From Cristatella mucedo (taxonomy: Eukaryota; Bryozoa; Phylactolaemata; Cristatellidae), in contig WPIO01000062.1 of assembly GCA_009760855.2 (NCBI GenBank), positions 702,501 through 766,500 on the forward strand: a DNA stretch of 64,000 bases. The letters are read 5' to 3'. Position numbers and translations under genes: made by a program. Positions 35,236 to 53,500 of the stretch are shown here, piece by piece. Numbering within the stretch: position 1 is the first letter of the stretch; the number at the start of each line of letters is the position of its first letter. The notes beneath the pieces are model-generated. The model made no database searches, had not been told where the DNA came from, and saw only the letters and a program-made list of their open reading frames with translations.

Positions 35236-35625
35236 AGGAGAGTTTTTGATCGCCTGCACCAGCCTGCACCACCTAACCGACCTTCTCGCTCCTCCCCTCT
35301 AGTCACGTGCTTTCGCATCATCCGCTCCGTAGCATCTAGTAATCTCGCCGTACATCGCTCTAAAATCTGTTGGAGATCAGGCCTTCAGTTCCTAAGCACC
35401 AAGTGCATAGAATTCGCTCACTGCTTCTGTCACTACGTGCGTTAACCCTTGCATCATTGAAGTCTCGCCTGAAGACGCACCAGTTCCGGAAGCTTTCATT
35501 TCGCTTAAGGGAATCTGTATTTAGTGCTCCTATGCGCTTTGGGTGCTTGCTTGCGCATGATTCAGTGAAAGCTACCTACCGGACGCACAATTTGCCGGTA
35601 GCTCCGAGTGTCTTCTAAGTGATTT
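35225..35625 (+). mobile_element. LINE C-terminal remnant, third type
   Basis: A frame with GDQAFSS-x-APSA, NSL and SLKSRLKTHQFRKLSF resembles the end of CR1/L2-like ORFs but differs from both families A and B. Frameshifted. Confidence 0.5.
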
Positions 35626-35948
35626 AGTTCTCTTAGGGTCATATGCAAATGACAAGTATTATTATAATAACTAGATTGAAAGCATTACATTCTCACACAT
35701 TTCCGCCATTTTGCTTTCCATTTCGCTTGGGCGCGCGTACCCGTTATTCATTCAATGCCAAAATTCTAGCGAATTTAACTCGCTGCCAACGCAGCGACAG
35801 TCCTAAAAGCTATAACTGTTTCTTGATGATCAGAAATGTGAACACATTTTATTAAATTTGACTTTATTTTTTAGATTCACCAGCAGTTCTAGCTTGTGAA
35901 AGAATGTGGAATCAGAGAGCACTTTTTCGGATTCGCCTTTGCGAAAGT

Positions 35949-36384
35949 TAATAATAATGCACTCGATAAAGCGCCTTCAGAGAACTCTCCCTAGGCGCTT
36001 TACATTTGCTACAAAGGGAAATGCAATTAAATGGTGAGTAATATCATGCTTGATAAACAAACAAAATGAATAACATGGTTAGGGGTGACATGCACAGGGT
36101 CAGCATGCAAATGTGGTTAGTGGCAGCATGCACAGTGTCAAAACGCATAAGCACATGAAGTACGAATCACAGGGACCCACTAAATGCTGTCCTAAATAGG
36201 TGTGTTTTTTAAGTTCGTTTTAAATGTGGTCAGGTCAGGGGATGTTCTAACGCAGGTCGGGAGGGAGTTCCAGGTTTTGGGAGCATACAAACTAAATGCA
36301 CGGTCTCCAAAGGATTTGAGGTTTGTACGAGGTATTTCTAGACTGTTGGATTCCGAAAAGCGGGTGGTACGATGCTTGGCCTGA
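35949..36384 (-). mobile_element. LINE family A 3' fragment
   Basis: The 3' tail, 3' UTR and the last about 60 codons (ESNSLEIPRTNLKSFGDRAF ...) in minus orientation, truncated at about 36384. Confidence 0.85.
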
Positions 36385-37449
36385 TAAATTTGAAGTTTAC
36401 TTAAAAGTTTCAGTGACAGATTTCTACTTATCCACCTCGCGAGCATTGCGCCATTTGAGGGGCCGCAGGGTGAACGTGTAGGACTCAAAAAACTGAGCCC
36501 CGGCTGATGCTGAGCCTGATTAATACCGGCATCGCCGTCAAAAAATCAGCAAGACCTTGCTACTTCGTGTGAAAATAGTTTTTTTACATGAATCTATCTG
36601 CGGATGTACTTACGAATTAATTTAGAGGTGCCAGTGTCTTGGGACATGTCAGCTGTATTTTGGCCTTGCACGTATTGCTACGTTTTTCAATCGGCAATCA
36701 ATGAAACGTGAGACAAATGTTATTTATGGAGTTCGACATTTAGTACATTGACTACGGTCGATTATCGTAATGTACGCGTTGTCGAAATCTTTCGGCGTTA
36801 ACTGCGAAGTGGTGCGGTAATCGGACTGAAATAATGAAATTTGAATTTTGCCACGGTAAATAGCATTACTACGTGCTTAGGATGTGGCACACTGTGTATG
36901 TAAATCTGTTCGAAACACACTAACAAACTGGACCGTTTTTTAATGCATTCGAAGCGCAAGAATTTACATCTAACCTATTTTGAATATTCAGTGCGAGGAG
37001 AAGGTCATTTGAGCTGAGGTCAATGCGAGCGTGCAATAAGTGAATGAGCATGATGCCGCAACATTGGGGAAACGACGCCAAAAATGCATGTAAGCATTTC
37101 GCGAAATCTCTTGCAGCAATTTCACTCAGAACTTAATAAATCTTCCATCAAGAAATTAAGTGCTTAGGAGTGTAGTTAACAAGTTTTACATTGAGGTTTG
37201 TCTGTTAGCAGAGCCTCTTGTCCGTAGGAATAAGAATGAAGTAAAAATGAATGACTAAAATTGAAGGAATAAATACAAATTGCAAGCGGTTGTTAGCAGA
37301 GTGACAGGGTAGGAGAGTTAGCAGAGTGACGGAGTGATGGTAGGTTAACCGACACCACGATTAGTGGTGAAATCTTCTATATCACAGTTTCGAAAGGAGC
37401 AAGCATTTAAGCACACATAGTGGCACATACCTTTCATCGGAGCTCCAAT
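36385..37449. other. About 1 kb AT-rich without supported gene
   Basis: No motif or repeat recognised. Confidence 0.4.
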
Positions 37450-37962
37450 CCAACCGACTCTTCTGTACCCAAGCTAGGTATGGTTGGCTGGGACCAGACT
37501 GCAGTAATGAGGGTAAGGGTCACCGGCTAGGCCGGGGTCGAACCTACGGCATGGCCGGATGTGCGGTGACGTGAGGTCACTGGGGCTCATGGGTAGGAGA
37601 AGTTGGCCTACTCAGTCGTCGTGTTGAAGGCTCCCGGTCTCGCCGAGTCATGCACCTGGATGGTTGCAGGCGTGCTCCGGCGATGCGGCCACGCACGCAA
37701 GGCAACGAGTACCCAAGACCGAGCGGAGCTGGATAGCACGCTCGTTGTTGAGACTTGTATACGTTCACCGTGTATTCTGTTCGTGACCCCCTCCAGTGTG
37801 TTGGCGTCTTTCGGCGGAAGCTCTCGACTGTGGTGGACGTCGACTCGGACTAGCCAAGCAGTTACTTGGCCAGCGGATCTTTTACGGCGTACGCTCGTAC
37901 TGTTGGATTCGGAGTCGGTACAACGGCAGGATTGCGGAAGCCTACTAAATAAATAAATAAAT
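37450..37962 (+). repeat. Possible unclassified retroelement with AAAT-type tail
   Basis: A GC-richer island in AT-rich surroundings, ending in (AAAT)n directly before a SINE-2 copy. Near its left end lies GGGGTCGAACCTAC, similar to a tRNA B box. Open frames on both strands show no recognised motif. A second copy in the window was not found, so its repeat nature is inference. Confidence 0.3.
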
Positions 37963-37966
37963 CCTA

Positions 37967-38130
37967 GCTGATTAAGCAGCCTCGTTTTGTATAGCGACAG
38001 AAAAGCCTCTACGGCTATCACCACCGCTTGCAGTGGCGATAGAGAATCGCCCACTGCAGTATTCGAACCCACGATCTCGGGACCGAGGTCGTGAAAGCAA
38101 CCGCCTTACCTAGTGTGCCACCACGGCTTA
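37967..38130 (-). mobile_element. SINE-2 (tRNA-derived)
   Basis: Minus orientation: tRNA-like head with A box TGGCACACTAGG and B box GGTTCGAATAC, a body with GCAAGCGGTGGTGATAGCCG, and the end GGCTGCTTAATCAGCTAG. No similarity to SINE-1 or LINE A ends. Confidence 0.75.
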
Positions 38131-38359
38131 CTGACCAACTAGCACGTTTGTTCGCGCTTGCTGCGTCGCCTTGCGCCCCTTTAGTGTACTTTGTATAGGA
38201 CCTTCCCCTGTAGACTTGTTTAGTTCGCCTGTTGTTGTTGGCGCATGCGTTATTATAAAGATGTTTAACCTGACGGCCGCTCGTCTTACCCTAGCTCAGC
38301 GTCGGGGCGAGCGGCGGCGTGGCCGGAGTATGGCGGGGTTTAGCGGGAAATAGCATTTG

Positions 38360-38890
38360 AACCCCATAACTCGGTAACACTTCTATCCTGATGATAAATA
38401 GCTGTATTTTGCATTTAAATCATCTGAATCTGCTGCACTTACCGATAAACTGAATACTTGCATTGTAGACATTCGACCATAGATATCGGCCGATTTCCTT
38501 AAATTAAACTTTGATCAAGTCAAACTCACACTCATATGCCTCCCCGAGCGTGCGGTTGGACTAGGAGATTTGTCTCTTCGAATTCGTGATCTTGTAGGGT
38601 GACCGTCACCACGTGATCAAAATTTAAAAAACAGTAATCCTCTTTGACAATTGCTTAAAATGACAAAGCTTCATTAAGAAGACCAACTCCACATCTAGCC
38701 ATCACGCTCAATCTCTGTTTAAGATCACGGGCTGTCTTCAACTGTGGCTTAAGAAAAAATCTTACTGATTCTGCCTCAGCTGGATTAGTGATTCAGTTTG
38801 GCAAGACTACCTAAAAAAATTCACTAACTCGCTGCAGCTAGCAATAAATGTGGCTGCAAGGCTAGACCTGGGTCGCGCCTAACGTTCAAA
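38360..38890 (+). mobile_element. Degenerate LINE reverse transcriptase copy (family B-like)
   Basis: DDKQLYFAFKSSESAALTDK, ISADFLKLNFDQVKLTLI and LARLPKK correspond to the DDTQLYL, FLKLNDDKT and LLAGLPKK blocks, with several stops. Confidence 0.55.
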
Positions 38891-38989
38891 TTAGGCAGGA
38901 GCGGTGCGTAAGCTGCATGCTCAACGAATGTTTGAATAGCCTCAAAATGCCAGGAGGACTGATGCGACTAGAAAATATCTCAGGGAAGA

Positions 38990-39091
38990 TATGAAGGCGC
39001 GGTTAATAATACCAAATGTAAAGCGCTAAGAAAGAGATTAAGTTTTCTGAGGGCGCTTTATCAAGTGCATTATTATTATTATTATTATTAC
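38990..39091 (+). mobile_element. LINE family A 3' tail
   Basis: About 100 bp: GTAAAGCGCTAAGAAAGAG, the terminal box and (ATT)n. Confidence 0.75.
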
Positions 39092-40286
39092 CTACGAGAG
39101 CCAGATGCACTGTGCAGCTCCAATTTATCGACAGTAACTGACTCTGACTATGTTTTAATTCCAGGAATGAGCGTTTTGAAGCGATAAAACCAAAGGAGAA
39201 CCATGCACCACTTGAATATGGTCAGAATGTATACCATTGGTCTTGCGACTGCAAAATATCAATTTTTTTCAAAACGATCATTTAGAACCTGCTCGCGGAG
39301 TCCGACTGGTGATATTAAGCTAGTCCCCCTCCACGGGGTTGGTTGACAGCGCTGGTTTCAGAAATGTTCCACCCAAGTGGCTCAATCGGAGCGATTGCTG
39401 GTGGGGTCTACTTCATTCTCAGCCGCCGACCGATCGCTGTGGTGGTACGCGCTTCGAGTTGCACGCTCATCATCGTGCCTCGCCGGGGCTCCTCGCAGCT
39501 TGTGCGAGCCAAACTAGGTGGAAATAACGGGATCCTTATGAACTGCAAACACCGCTAGATGTGTTTATGGTATCGGTTTGTAACGCTGCTCGCGCTATAT
39601 TAGTCTCTCTGCGGTTCAGGTGTTCTCTGCACCACGTGAGGAGTCGTCGCGTGCGCTCGTCGGACATCGGGTTATTTATTGACTTGTATCGTGTTACCTT
39701 GAAAGCTCGCCTAAATCGTAGGGCTTCGAGAAGTTTCATTGGCTTTACTTAACCAAACGTCAAACGTTATAAAGCTTTGGTTAAACCAAAGCGATTTGGA
39801 TGCACAGTTTGAGAGACTGTAGCACAAGCTTACAGTTAGAAGTGAGTTTTGTTTCATGTATGTAGGCTATGGGCGATCGTAACATCTGCGGTAATCTATG
39901 AGCTAGTGCAATTTGAATATCTAGGTACCATGCTTAAGACATGGCTTGTGTCGTCATTACAAAATACAAATAACCAAGTCATTGTTAATTTGCTACCTCA
40001 GGATATGATTGTGAGTGTGACTGACGATTATCGAGAAGCTGGCTCATTTAAAACAGAAGTACTATCTTATGGTCTAGCGTTTAGGTCAATGTGCCACTTG
40101 TAGAAATCTATAGGCGGTTAATTAGAAGATCTGCGATTTTCTTCAGCGTGAAATATCATTGATCGCAATATTCTTTCTTATTTTTTACCGTGAAAATGTA
40201 AAACTTATGTAAATTCATCGTCCATATATGAGAGTTTAGGATAAACGTAAGGGAGCAATTGCATCTTAAGTTGCCAACTGCCTTAA

Positions 40287-40289
<3 letters not shown>
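39092..40289. other. About 1.2 kb without supported gene
   Basis: A small palindrome (GCTTTGGTT with its complement) lies at 39774-39792. Nothing else recognised. Confidence 0.4.
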
Positions 40290-40339
<50 letters not shown>

Positions 40340-40352
40340 GTATATATATATA
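40290..40352. repeat. (TA)n tract next to SINE-1
   Basis: TA dinucleotide run with TATG variants, adjoining the 3' end of a SINE-1 copy. Confidence 0.95.
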
Positions 40353-40353
40353 T

Positions 40354-40490
40354 AATTTATTTATATAGCACCCTAAGAGAACTTAATCTCTATTCAGGCG
40401 CTTCACATATGCCGCCGGGCTCGAGCCCATGACTTCGGCTAGACCTTGGTTGGGGCGAGCACGTTAACCACTAGACCAAGCCAGCTCGGC
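40354..40490 (-). mobile_element. SINE-1, full length
   Basis: Minus orientation, with both internal promoter boxes. Its 3' end runs into the (TA)n tract at 40290-40352, as in the copy at 9.3 kb. Confidence 0.8.
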
Positions 40491-40700
40491 AACTACCACT
40501 TAGTTTGGGCACACCGGTAAGTGGCGAAGCGTTTGTGCGCGCGTGTTTTTAGTAGATTCCTTTCTGACCTATTTAATCACCAAGCACAAGTTTGGGTTTG
40601 TTTTCTAACTCTTAGCTCTGCATATTCTAAGACGGTGATATCCACCCAGCTACCGACCTATTCTAAGATGACGATACTTCGCTCTAACTATTCAAAGACG

Positions 40701-40778
40701 CTCTTCTACCCTCAGCTACTCTTCTACCCTCAGCTACTCTTCTACCCTCAGCTACTCTTCTACCCTCAGCTACTCTTC
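40701..40778. repeat. 18-bp tandem repeat, four copies
   Basis: Unit TTCTACCCTCAGCTACTC, perfect copies. The unit is a multiple of three, so it stays in frame (FYPQLL), but nothing else supports a gene here. Confidence 0.95.
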
Positions 40779-40849
40779 GAAGCCTTGCTTCTCATTTGAT
40801 TTACTTACTTTCTTGGAAGCCTGCATTGGAGACATTCCCACTTACATAA

Positions 40850-40985
40850 TAAGAATAAGAATAATAGTAATAATAATAACGCACTTGATAAAGCGCCCTC
40901 AGAGAACTTAATTTCTTTCTAGGCGCTTTACATTTGCTGCAAAGGGAAATGCAATTGAATGGTGAGTAAAATCATGCTTGAAAAA
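40850..40985 (-). mobile_element. LINE family A 3' tail and UTR
   Basis: Imperfect ATA tail, terminal box and start of 3' UTR on the minus strand, cut at 40985 where a plus-strand LINE fragment begins. Confidence 0.75.
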
Positions 40986-41950
40986 CATGACCATAACCTT
41001 TCTGAAGCCTAATGACAATACGACCAACCTAATAGTTTGGAAAGGTTTAGTGTCATCCTTAAATCACCTCAAAATGGGTTCATCGAGCATCACTCTTCGA
41101 GCGGCGTCTGCCCTTAATGTGGGCGTGCTGTTCCAAAGCGAATTGTCATCTGATGAGCATACAAGCCTCCACTGTCGATTCGGCTTACATTTGAGCTGAA
41201 AAAACATTGCCAGAATCGGTAAAAGAGCATCTGGAAAACTTCAAATGCCAATGCCATCGCATCCAGATTACGGCGATTAGCAGTATTCAGCACATCATCA
41301 TCCTGTGCACTTCATCATCTTCAACTCGTGGAAAACTCGGCAGCTCGGCTCGTCGGTCGTCAATGGCGGTGGCTGCCGCATCACATCACTTCTATTGTAG
41401 CTTCGATGGCTCCCATGACGGCATCAAATCAACTTATTCTAGATCTTCTTTCTAGTCTACAGATGGCTTGCACCAGTTTGCATAGCCAACCCTCTTGCTC
41501 CTCCAGTCACGTGCTCTCGCACCCCCAGCTTCCGGTCGGCTTTCGGTCGTCTCGCCATCTTTTGCACTAAACTGAAGCGTTTCGCTGGCTGGGGCTACGG
41601 TTTCTGTTTAGCCTGTAATTCTTTCTGTCGCTGCCTTCAATGACATAGCGAAATTTAAATCTCAGCTAAAGACTTATCTGCTCCGGTCGTCTTTCTCTTC
41701 GCCGAACTTACTCTGGGAGTTTTTTCTTTGTCACGTGCTTAGATTGTGTGCCTTTTTATGATCCAGTGCATTTCACTAACGAGGAATGTTTTTCACCAGT
41801 GGCTGCCTTGAGTTTCTTCTCGTGTGCTTTTGCATGCCGGTCTAAGCACGACAGTGTATACTTTTGCATGCTTGTCTACCCATTATACAGTGCATGTCAT
41901 CATTCCTTGGTTAGTGCTTGTCTCACAACGAGTTTAAAAGCACCTGCGTA
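40986..41950 (+). mobile_element. Old diverged LINE copy (family A-like)
   Basis: MTITFLKPNDNTTNLIVWKG resembles WMAANFLKLNDDKTNLLVMG and GVLFQSELSSDEHTS resembles GVIFQSDLSLDDHISS. Later pieces (KFKSQLKTYLLRSSF) match the C-terminus. Several frameshifts and stops. Confidence 0.6.
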
Positions 41951-42149
41951 GATATTTTGTTGAAATACTTTTTGTATAAAAACTGCATGTAAATATTAGA
42001 GTACACTTTATTGTTATTAATAAGAGCGGAAAAGTAAGGCGGTCGGGTGTAGGCAACGCCACTACGCTCCATAGACCTATTGCGGAATTAATGGCTTATT
42101 CCTTAATTCAAAGTAAGTCTTAGTGATTATCAATAAAGGTAAACTAAAA

Positions 42150-42312
42150 GTTAGCTGATTAAGCAGCCTCGTTTATTTAGCTGAAAGGATAGGTGTAGGG
42201 GCTACCACTTCTGCTGGCAATGGGCAATAAAGAATTGTATTAGTTGCAGGACTCACTATTTACGACGCCATGTCTTGAAGCCCAAGCACCTTACCCATAG
42301 GTCAAGACCCGA
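42150..42312 (-). mobile_element. Diverged SINE-2
   Basis: The end GCTGATTAAGCAGCCTCG is well kept, the head is eroded. Confidence 0.6.
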
Positions 42313-43048
42313 AACCTATCGCGTAGATCGTTCAGTGCATTGAGCAGCCGAAGCGCCGCTCAAAAGTGTGCAGAGGTTCTTTTCCTTTTGGTTTATTACG
42401 AAACAACATACGTAGGTACGCATACCTGCGTACCTACTATGTGTAGCATTCAATCGGCCGCCGACCAAAGCACGTTTTTCGTCTGGCTACGGGGACCTGG
42501 CCGCGCACCTGCTAAAAGGTGGGCAGGACGGACGGAGAAGAAATAAACTGCAGGAAAAGGAATGGGGCGGGCACGACGATCTCAAGCCTCGAAGTGTGCC
42601 AACAACGAGCCGACAACGTGAGCCAATGGCACAATCCCCGGGATATTCAAACGTATCCCCTAAAAAATGCTGGAGCAGACAAAAGTGTTCTCCGACAGAT
42701 TAGACAAACTACTAGTATAGATGCGTCGCTTTTGAATAGCATGGAAGAGGTTTGAGCCTGGCCTGATTTCCAGCACGACGACCGATCGCCGATAGTTGTC
42801 TAGATTGCGTGACGTCTGCGCTCGACCGCCGTGCGCTGGGACTTTACGTGCACTTCGAGGTAAACTGACTGATAAAGTGACTAGCGCAGCTCGGTAGTCC
42901 AACGACTCAGTCGACTCGGTTAGTGCAGCTCAGTTGATTGCGTAATCTATTCGGCTAGCCGCTAGCCCAAAGCACACAGCGCCTGCGCAGGCAAATAGGA
43001 AGAGCGTCACCAATCTAGCGGGCAGTTGATGCTGAGACCAGGCGATCT
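42313..43048. other. No supported gene
   Basis: Holds the hairpin at 42407; otherwise nothing recognised. Confidence 0.4.
42407..42441. repeat. Hairpin with one bulged base
   Basis: GTAGGTACGCA and TGCGTACCTAC around TACC, with CATA/TATG extending the stem past a bulged C. Confidence 0.85.
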
Positions 43049-43049
43049 T

Positions 43050-43126
<77 letters not shown>

Positions 43127-43165
43127 CTCTCTCTCCCTTCCATTCTCTCTCTCCTCTCTCTCAAT
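43049..43165. repeat. (CT)n tract
   Basis: Pyrimidine run on the left border of the 43-48 kb GC-rich region. Confidence 0.95.
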
Positions 43166-43499
43166 GTACTGGATTGCCTGCGATCGCTCGCGGCCACGCT
43201 CGGCCACTACTTCAACGCTTTCACGTCAACGGCACAGTTTCAAGCTTAACGGCGAGCTTACGGTGGCCACACGAGCTTTGAAGCGAGCTAAAGAGAAGCC
43301 AAATATTTTTTCCCTTTTAAAGTGTGGATTTTTTGTCAAAACGCACAATAGTAGACCTTTGGAGATTGCAGCAGCTTCCTCGTTTTGGCAAAGCGGATTA
43401 GTCGGACTCTCCAGCAGACAGCGTCTAAGTAGAGGTGAGGGTTTCGTAGACGCACGTGGTGGACGGCTCTGCTAGCAGAAAACGACGCGTAAAACGCGG

Positions 43500-48280
<4,781 letters not shown>

Positions 48281-48756
48281 GCTTTCCCCAGCTCGCTAGA
48301 CTGCGGTCGAAACTGGACGCTGGCTAGCGCTTCAGCCGCCGGCTTTGGGCTCGTAGGTCGCGCGCTCAATTTCCGATGCGACGGCGACGCATTCTCGGTT
48401 CTTTCCTGTCGCGCGAGCTTTGTCGCTGTCTGGTGACGTCATAACCCATGGCAGTCGGCTCACAGGCAGCCAGCATAAAAAAGTAGTCCGAAAGCATTGC
48501 GCATGATAATTTCCTAAGGATGGGTCCTCATAGGGAGAGAGAATCGAACCAACTTCTGCTGACGTCCGAGCAGAGGCGCCATCTAGTGGGCCCCTGTCGG
48601 CATGCCGCTCCACGCGTAGGCCAGCAGGATGCGTATCCACTCACTCGCATCTACCTGCACATGCTAGAGTGTGCGTAGAACCCTAGAGTTATCAACGATA
48701 CGCTCACTTCAAGTCAGGGTGGGGAGAATGCACAACGCTTAGCCATAGGGTGCTAG

Positions 48757-48900
48757 CACGTTTAAGGTCAGCTGATTCAGCAGCCATTCAGTGGTTATTC
48801 AAATGGCTGAAGAGCCGTAGCTGCTATCGCTGGTTAACTAGCAGTGCACAACTAAGAGTTACCTGCTGCAGGGCTCGAACAGATGGTCTGTATCGTGAAG
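48757..48900 (-). mobile_element. Diverged SINE-2
   Basis: CAGCTGATTCAGCAGCC end and GCAGGGCTCGAAC B-box region on the plus strand; middle is diverged. Confidence 0.45.
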
Positions 48901-49171
48901 TGCGAAAGCGCAGAAAGTTACGATCGGAGCGAGTAACTTTAAGAGGTGGATTCGCTGTGGCTGCACGCCTCGGCATCTGCTCCACAAGCTTGCGGTACTT
49001 CGCAGCCAAGGGTTTCTCTGCTGCTTTTCGCAGGTTTCTGGCGCATATTTCATCATGGCATCTTAAATGCTATGTGAGCATTGAAAATAAATTATTAGTT
49101 CGACACTCGGAAAAGTCTATCAGAATCTATCGAAAGTCGATCAGAGTTGTCTGAGGATTAGCTGCGCTGGA

Positions 49172-49325
49172 GTTCACTGATTTGGCAAAGGGATTAAGGT
49201 GCTTCCTTTGATGATCAATGTCAAGATGAATGAACTTGATCGCCGAGGCTGTGGGCTCGAGCCCTGCCACATATGTGAAGCATCTGGATAGAGGTTAAGT
49301 TCTCTGAGGGCGCTATACAAATGAA
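49172..49325 (+). mobile_element. SINE-1 with degraded head
   Basis: B box GGGCTCGAGCCC and the terminal box are good; the A box region is eroded. Confidence 0.65.
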
Positions 49326-49805
49326 TTTGTTATCTGTTAATTTTTAGTGCTTGTGGTGCTCATTGGAAGCACCATTTGGCCTAACGACACGAGTTTATTC
49401 TCGCGGGCACCTGGGCATAGCATCCGGGTCCTGATTTCATTGTTCAGAGTAAGAATGATTGCACGGGCGTAATTTTGATAGATATCATGAATCGAGCACG
49501 CTCCGCGCGTTGACGGAGCGCCGAAACAAGCGTGAAAACGAGCGCCGCTTCGAAAGAGAGACCGCCAATGTGAGGGCATCCGATTGTGCCCGGCAGATTG
49601 TGCAGGGAAGAGGAAGAGGCGCTGTATTGAAGGCTAGATAAAGATAACCAGAATTTCTTTAATCGTGAAACTTTATTTAACCAGAGAAATAGCTCCTCTG
49701 AGAGAGGAAAATGGTCTTTGTGACTTTTGAACATCGCTTGAATCTCATCATGAAATATATACTAGCAAGGTGCAGTGAGAGTTTGAAAGTGCTTAATATA
49801 AAAAT

Positions 49806-49943
49806 ATAATTCATTTGTATAGCGCCCTAAGAGAACCTAATCTCTATTCAGGCGCTTCACATGTGCCACGGGGCTCGAGCCCTCGACCTCGGCCAGACCT
49901 TGGTCGGGGCGAGCACCTTAACCGCTTGGCCAACCAGCTCGGC
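49806..49943 (-). mobile_element. SINE-1, full length
   Basis: Minus orientation, head to terminal box intact. Confidence 0.8.
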
Positions 49944-50007
49944 AACTGTTTCACGTCTAAGCTACATTGCTACTCCATTAAAACGTCCTACTTTCCTATT
50001 CTTTTGA

Positions 50008-50512
<505 letters not shown>

Positions 50513-53500
50513 GTGGCTGCCATAGCCACCTCATTACGCCACTGCAAATATTGGAAGCTACGCCTAGCGGGTATTTGAAACGGTACGCTTTCTCTTCAAA
50601 AGGATATCTCTTCACCTCCGATGAGTTATTGTGGTAGACTCATCAATCGCAGCGCGTCACCTACTCACTGACATGTGCCCTTCGAGTGTTAGATAAATGC
50701 TCTGCGCATCAGGTGTCCGCATTTCTTAGAAGCAGCGCCCCGCCTCTCTGCGAAGCCTGAAGACTCGACGCGACGTTCCTGTGGATGCGACGGCTTTCTC
50801 TGCTTGATCGCAACTTCCCACGCTCGCGACGCCGCCGCATCAACGCGTACGCGCGAGCGGTCCGAGCGCCCCGCCCCGCCCCGCCCCCTCTGGCAGGCCG
50901 CAACGGCTGGCGTTTCGATTACCTTCGTCGTCGCCGCTACGGCTCGAAGCGGCGAGCGCGGTCGCAGCTGCTCCTACTCGTCGGCGCGAGCGAGCCTTCC
51001 GCTCCATCGCTGACGGCGACTCGCAATGCTTCCCTTTATCCGCGAGCACCGGGCGCCGCGAGCAGCTCTGGCCGGTGCTCGCGAGCAGCTCGGCTCGGAT
51101 CGGATCGGTTCGGCGCACTCTGGTCGAGCAGCTGAGCCCGAGCAGCCATCTTGTCCTTCTCGCGCCCACGCCAGCAGCGGCAGCTTGGACTGCTCGGGCC
51201 GTCTGCCCACGCGCGACTCTTTTTCTTGCGATTTTGGCGAAACGCGGCCGCCGTCACACGGTCCGACGGCCGCAAGCGTTCGCAGCCATCGATACCGCAA
51301 GCAGCGGCGACGGCCGGAGCGGCAGGCATGAGCGTAAGTTGCGAGTTACGTTACGATCATTCCGTCACGATCGTTAAGTTACGATCGGCGCCGGATCGCC
51401 ATTCACTGGCAAGACAAGGCGAATTAAAAGAAAAAGCACCGGGTCCTAGCGTCAGTGAGCAATGCTGGCTCTCGGGAACTTCCGTCAATCTGACAGATAG
51501 CAAAGGATGAAACGCCCACTTCCTCTCGTTGCTTGGAATGGTCGAACGAAGCGTCGAACTACTAGAAAAGAGAGCCGACTAAAAAGGCGACTGCGCGCAG
51601 CTGACTTCTTTTAAACATTTTGTAAGGCGGAAGAGAGCCGCCGGCAGACGACGCCGCGTCGAAGCCGCGTAGGATAGCAAAATGGCTGCTGCCAGCGCGG
51701 GCCGCGAGCGTGGCGGTCGGTCGGTCGGTCGGGCCGGCGATCTCGCCGTCTGCGTGCATCGCCGTCAGACGATCAGCTCATCAGACGGCTGCGTGCCTGT
51801 TGCTGCCGCCAATGAAGAACGCAGAGGGAATCTCTTTGTGTCTGCAATGTCAAAGGTCGGCGCCGCTCCTCGTCCGTCGATCGGCGGCGGCGGCTCGCAT
51901 CGCCCGCCGTCGCAAGCGTAGGATGCGGCGGATCGAGCTGCCGCTAGAGGGCGTGTCCATCCGTCGTAAGAGTGCGCCTGGCGCTCATCCGATGAAAGGG
52001 CGAAAGCGACAACTGTCTCCGATCTCAGTGCAATTGGCATCGCTCGACAGTTAGCCACGCTGCCCTGTGCACCAAAGCGCGGCTCCGCAGAGGCAGAACG
52101 CTGGCTGCCCCTCCGCCGCCGCCTCGCCGCCCGCCAGCGGAGCCCGCTCTATGCTGCCCCGCCCATAAATTCTCTCTCTGAACCGGGCAACTCCTGCCGC
52201 CGCCACCGCTCGGCTCTCCGAGCGTCGACGAAAGGCTTCAGCAGCGCCGGCCTCGTCGGCCCCGCCCCCGCGTCTCTGTCCGAGCGTCTCTCGTGTACAC
52301 TCTCGCCTTTCGCTGCTGACGTCGCTGAGGCTTTTACGCAGCTGGTGTGAGACTGCAAGGTTTTTATCTTTTTGACAGTGTCTTTTATTCGGCAAACGAT
52401 TCCAGTACTAATTCCTTTTCCGTCGCTCTTCTCTACAACTTTCATTAAGTTACTTGCATTTTTCTACAGTCTCCGCCGAATTCTGCTATGCGTCTCATAT
52501 GTCTTTACGAGAGTGAGATGTGCGAAGGTCTGTCTATTGGCTACTGTGTGCGCATAGAAAGCTGCTCGGGCTTTGAGTGCACTAATGGAAACTCTCCGGG
52601 ATCTCTAACGGACATTTATTAATCATTGCTTTGCAGTTACCGGTGCAGACTGAGCAGTTACCGGTGCAGACGAGTCTACAGGTTGACTTTATTAGATGCG
52701 TCTTCAAATTAGTCGTGCAACTTGACCGGAAGTTCAAGCTCCGATTGCGATTGCCGTGCCAATCTGCGGCAATTAAAATGGCCAATCTTCAAAAGCAAAA
52801 AGACTTCTCCCAAAGTCTGTCAATAACAGATTTGAAGGCAGTCTCGGACTCTGAAAACCCAAATATCAATATCTCTCCCGCTCTTTCTTTCTTACATTCT
52901 CCGAGTTAAGTATTCGGCTTTCTGCACAATTAATCGTTCAGGGGTGCTTGCATTTTATTTAAGTCTTGTGAGATTTGATTAAAAAATACTTAGCAATAAA
53001 TTCGTAATACTGCAGACCGTCAGAGGCGTGTCCCACTTCCGTCCCCACAATTATATCGCACCAGTGGCCTGCACCCGGTAACGGAAGCGACTAACCTTGA
53101 AACCTCTGCAGAGCAAGCTTAAAAAATGAACACATATGGTGTAGATGGAGAATAATGAGTGATTTAATTTCGGAGCCCGGGAGCGTTGCTCAGCTTTCCA
53201 CCGGCGTCCTTCAGGCTCCAGGGTCACCAGTCAACAGTCAGACCTAGTCAGACCCGTTCCCCGGATACCTGGCATCGCTCGTTGACGCGTGCGTCGTCCA
53301 CTGTAAGTAGTATAATGGAACAGTCTAATTTCAATAGCCTCCTGAGTAGCTTCCGTAAGGGCCCACTGCGGCAAACTAAGTGGTGCCCCTTTGACACTGG
53401 CCTAGGCTACTAACGGCGAACGCTCTGTTCCGGTTGTCTCCGCTGTTCCTCCCTGTTGCTCCGCCCCTTTATTGGTTTTTAATCTAGCGAGGTCGCGTTG

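Noticed and set aside
40697-40778. CRISPR-like array
   Set aside because: Tandem units without spacers, in a eukaryotic setting.
53216-53302. Possible internal exon ending at GTAAGT
   Set aside because: Acceptor is ordinary, the peptide is Ser/Thr/Arg-rich without motif, and no neighbouring exon fits.
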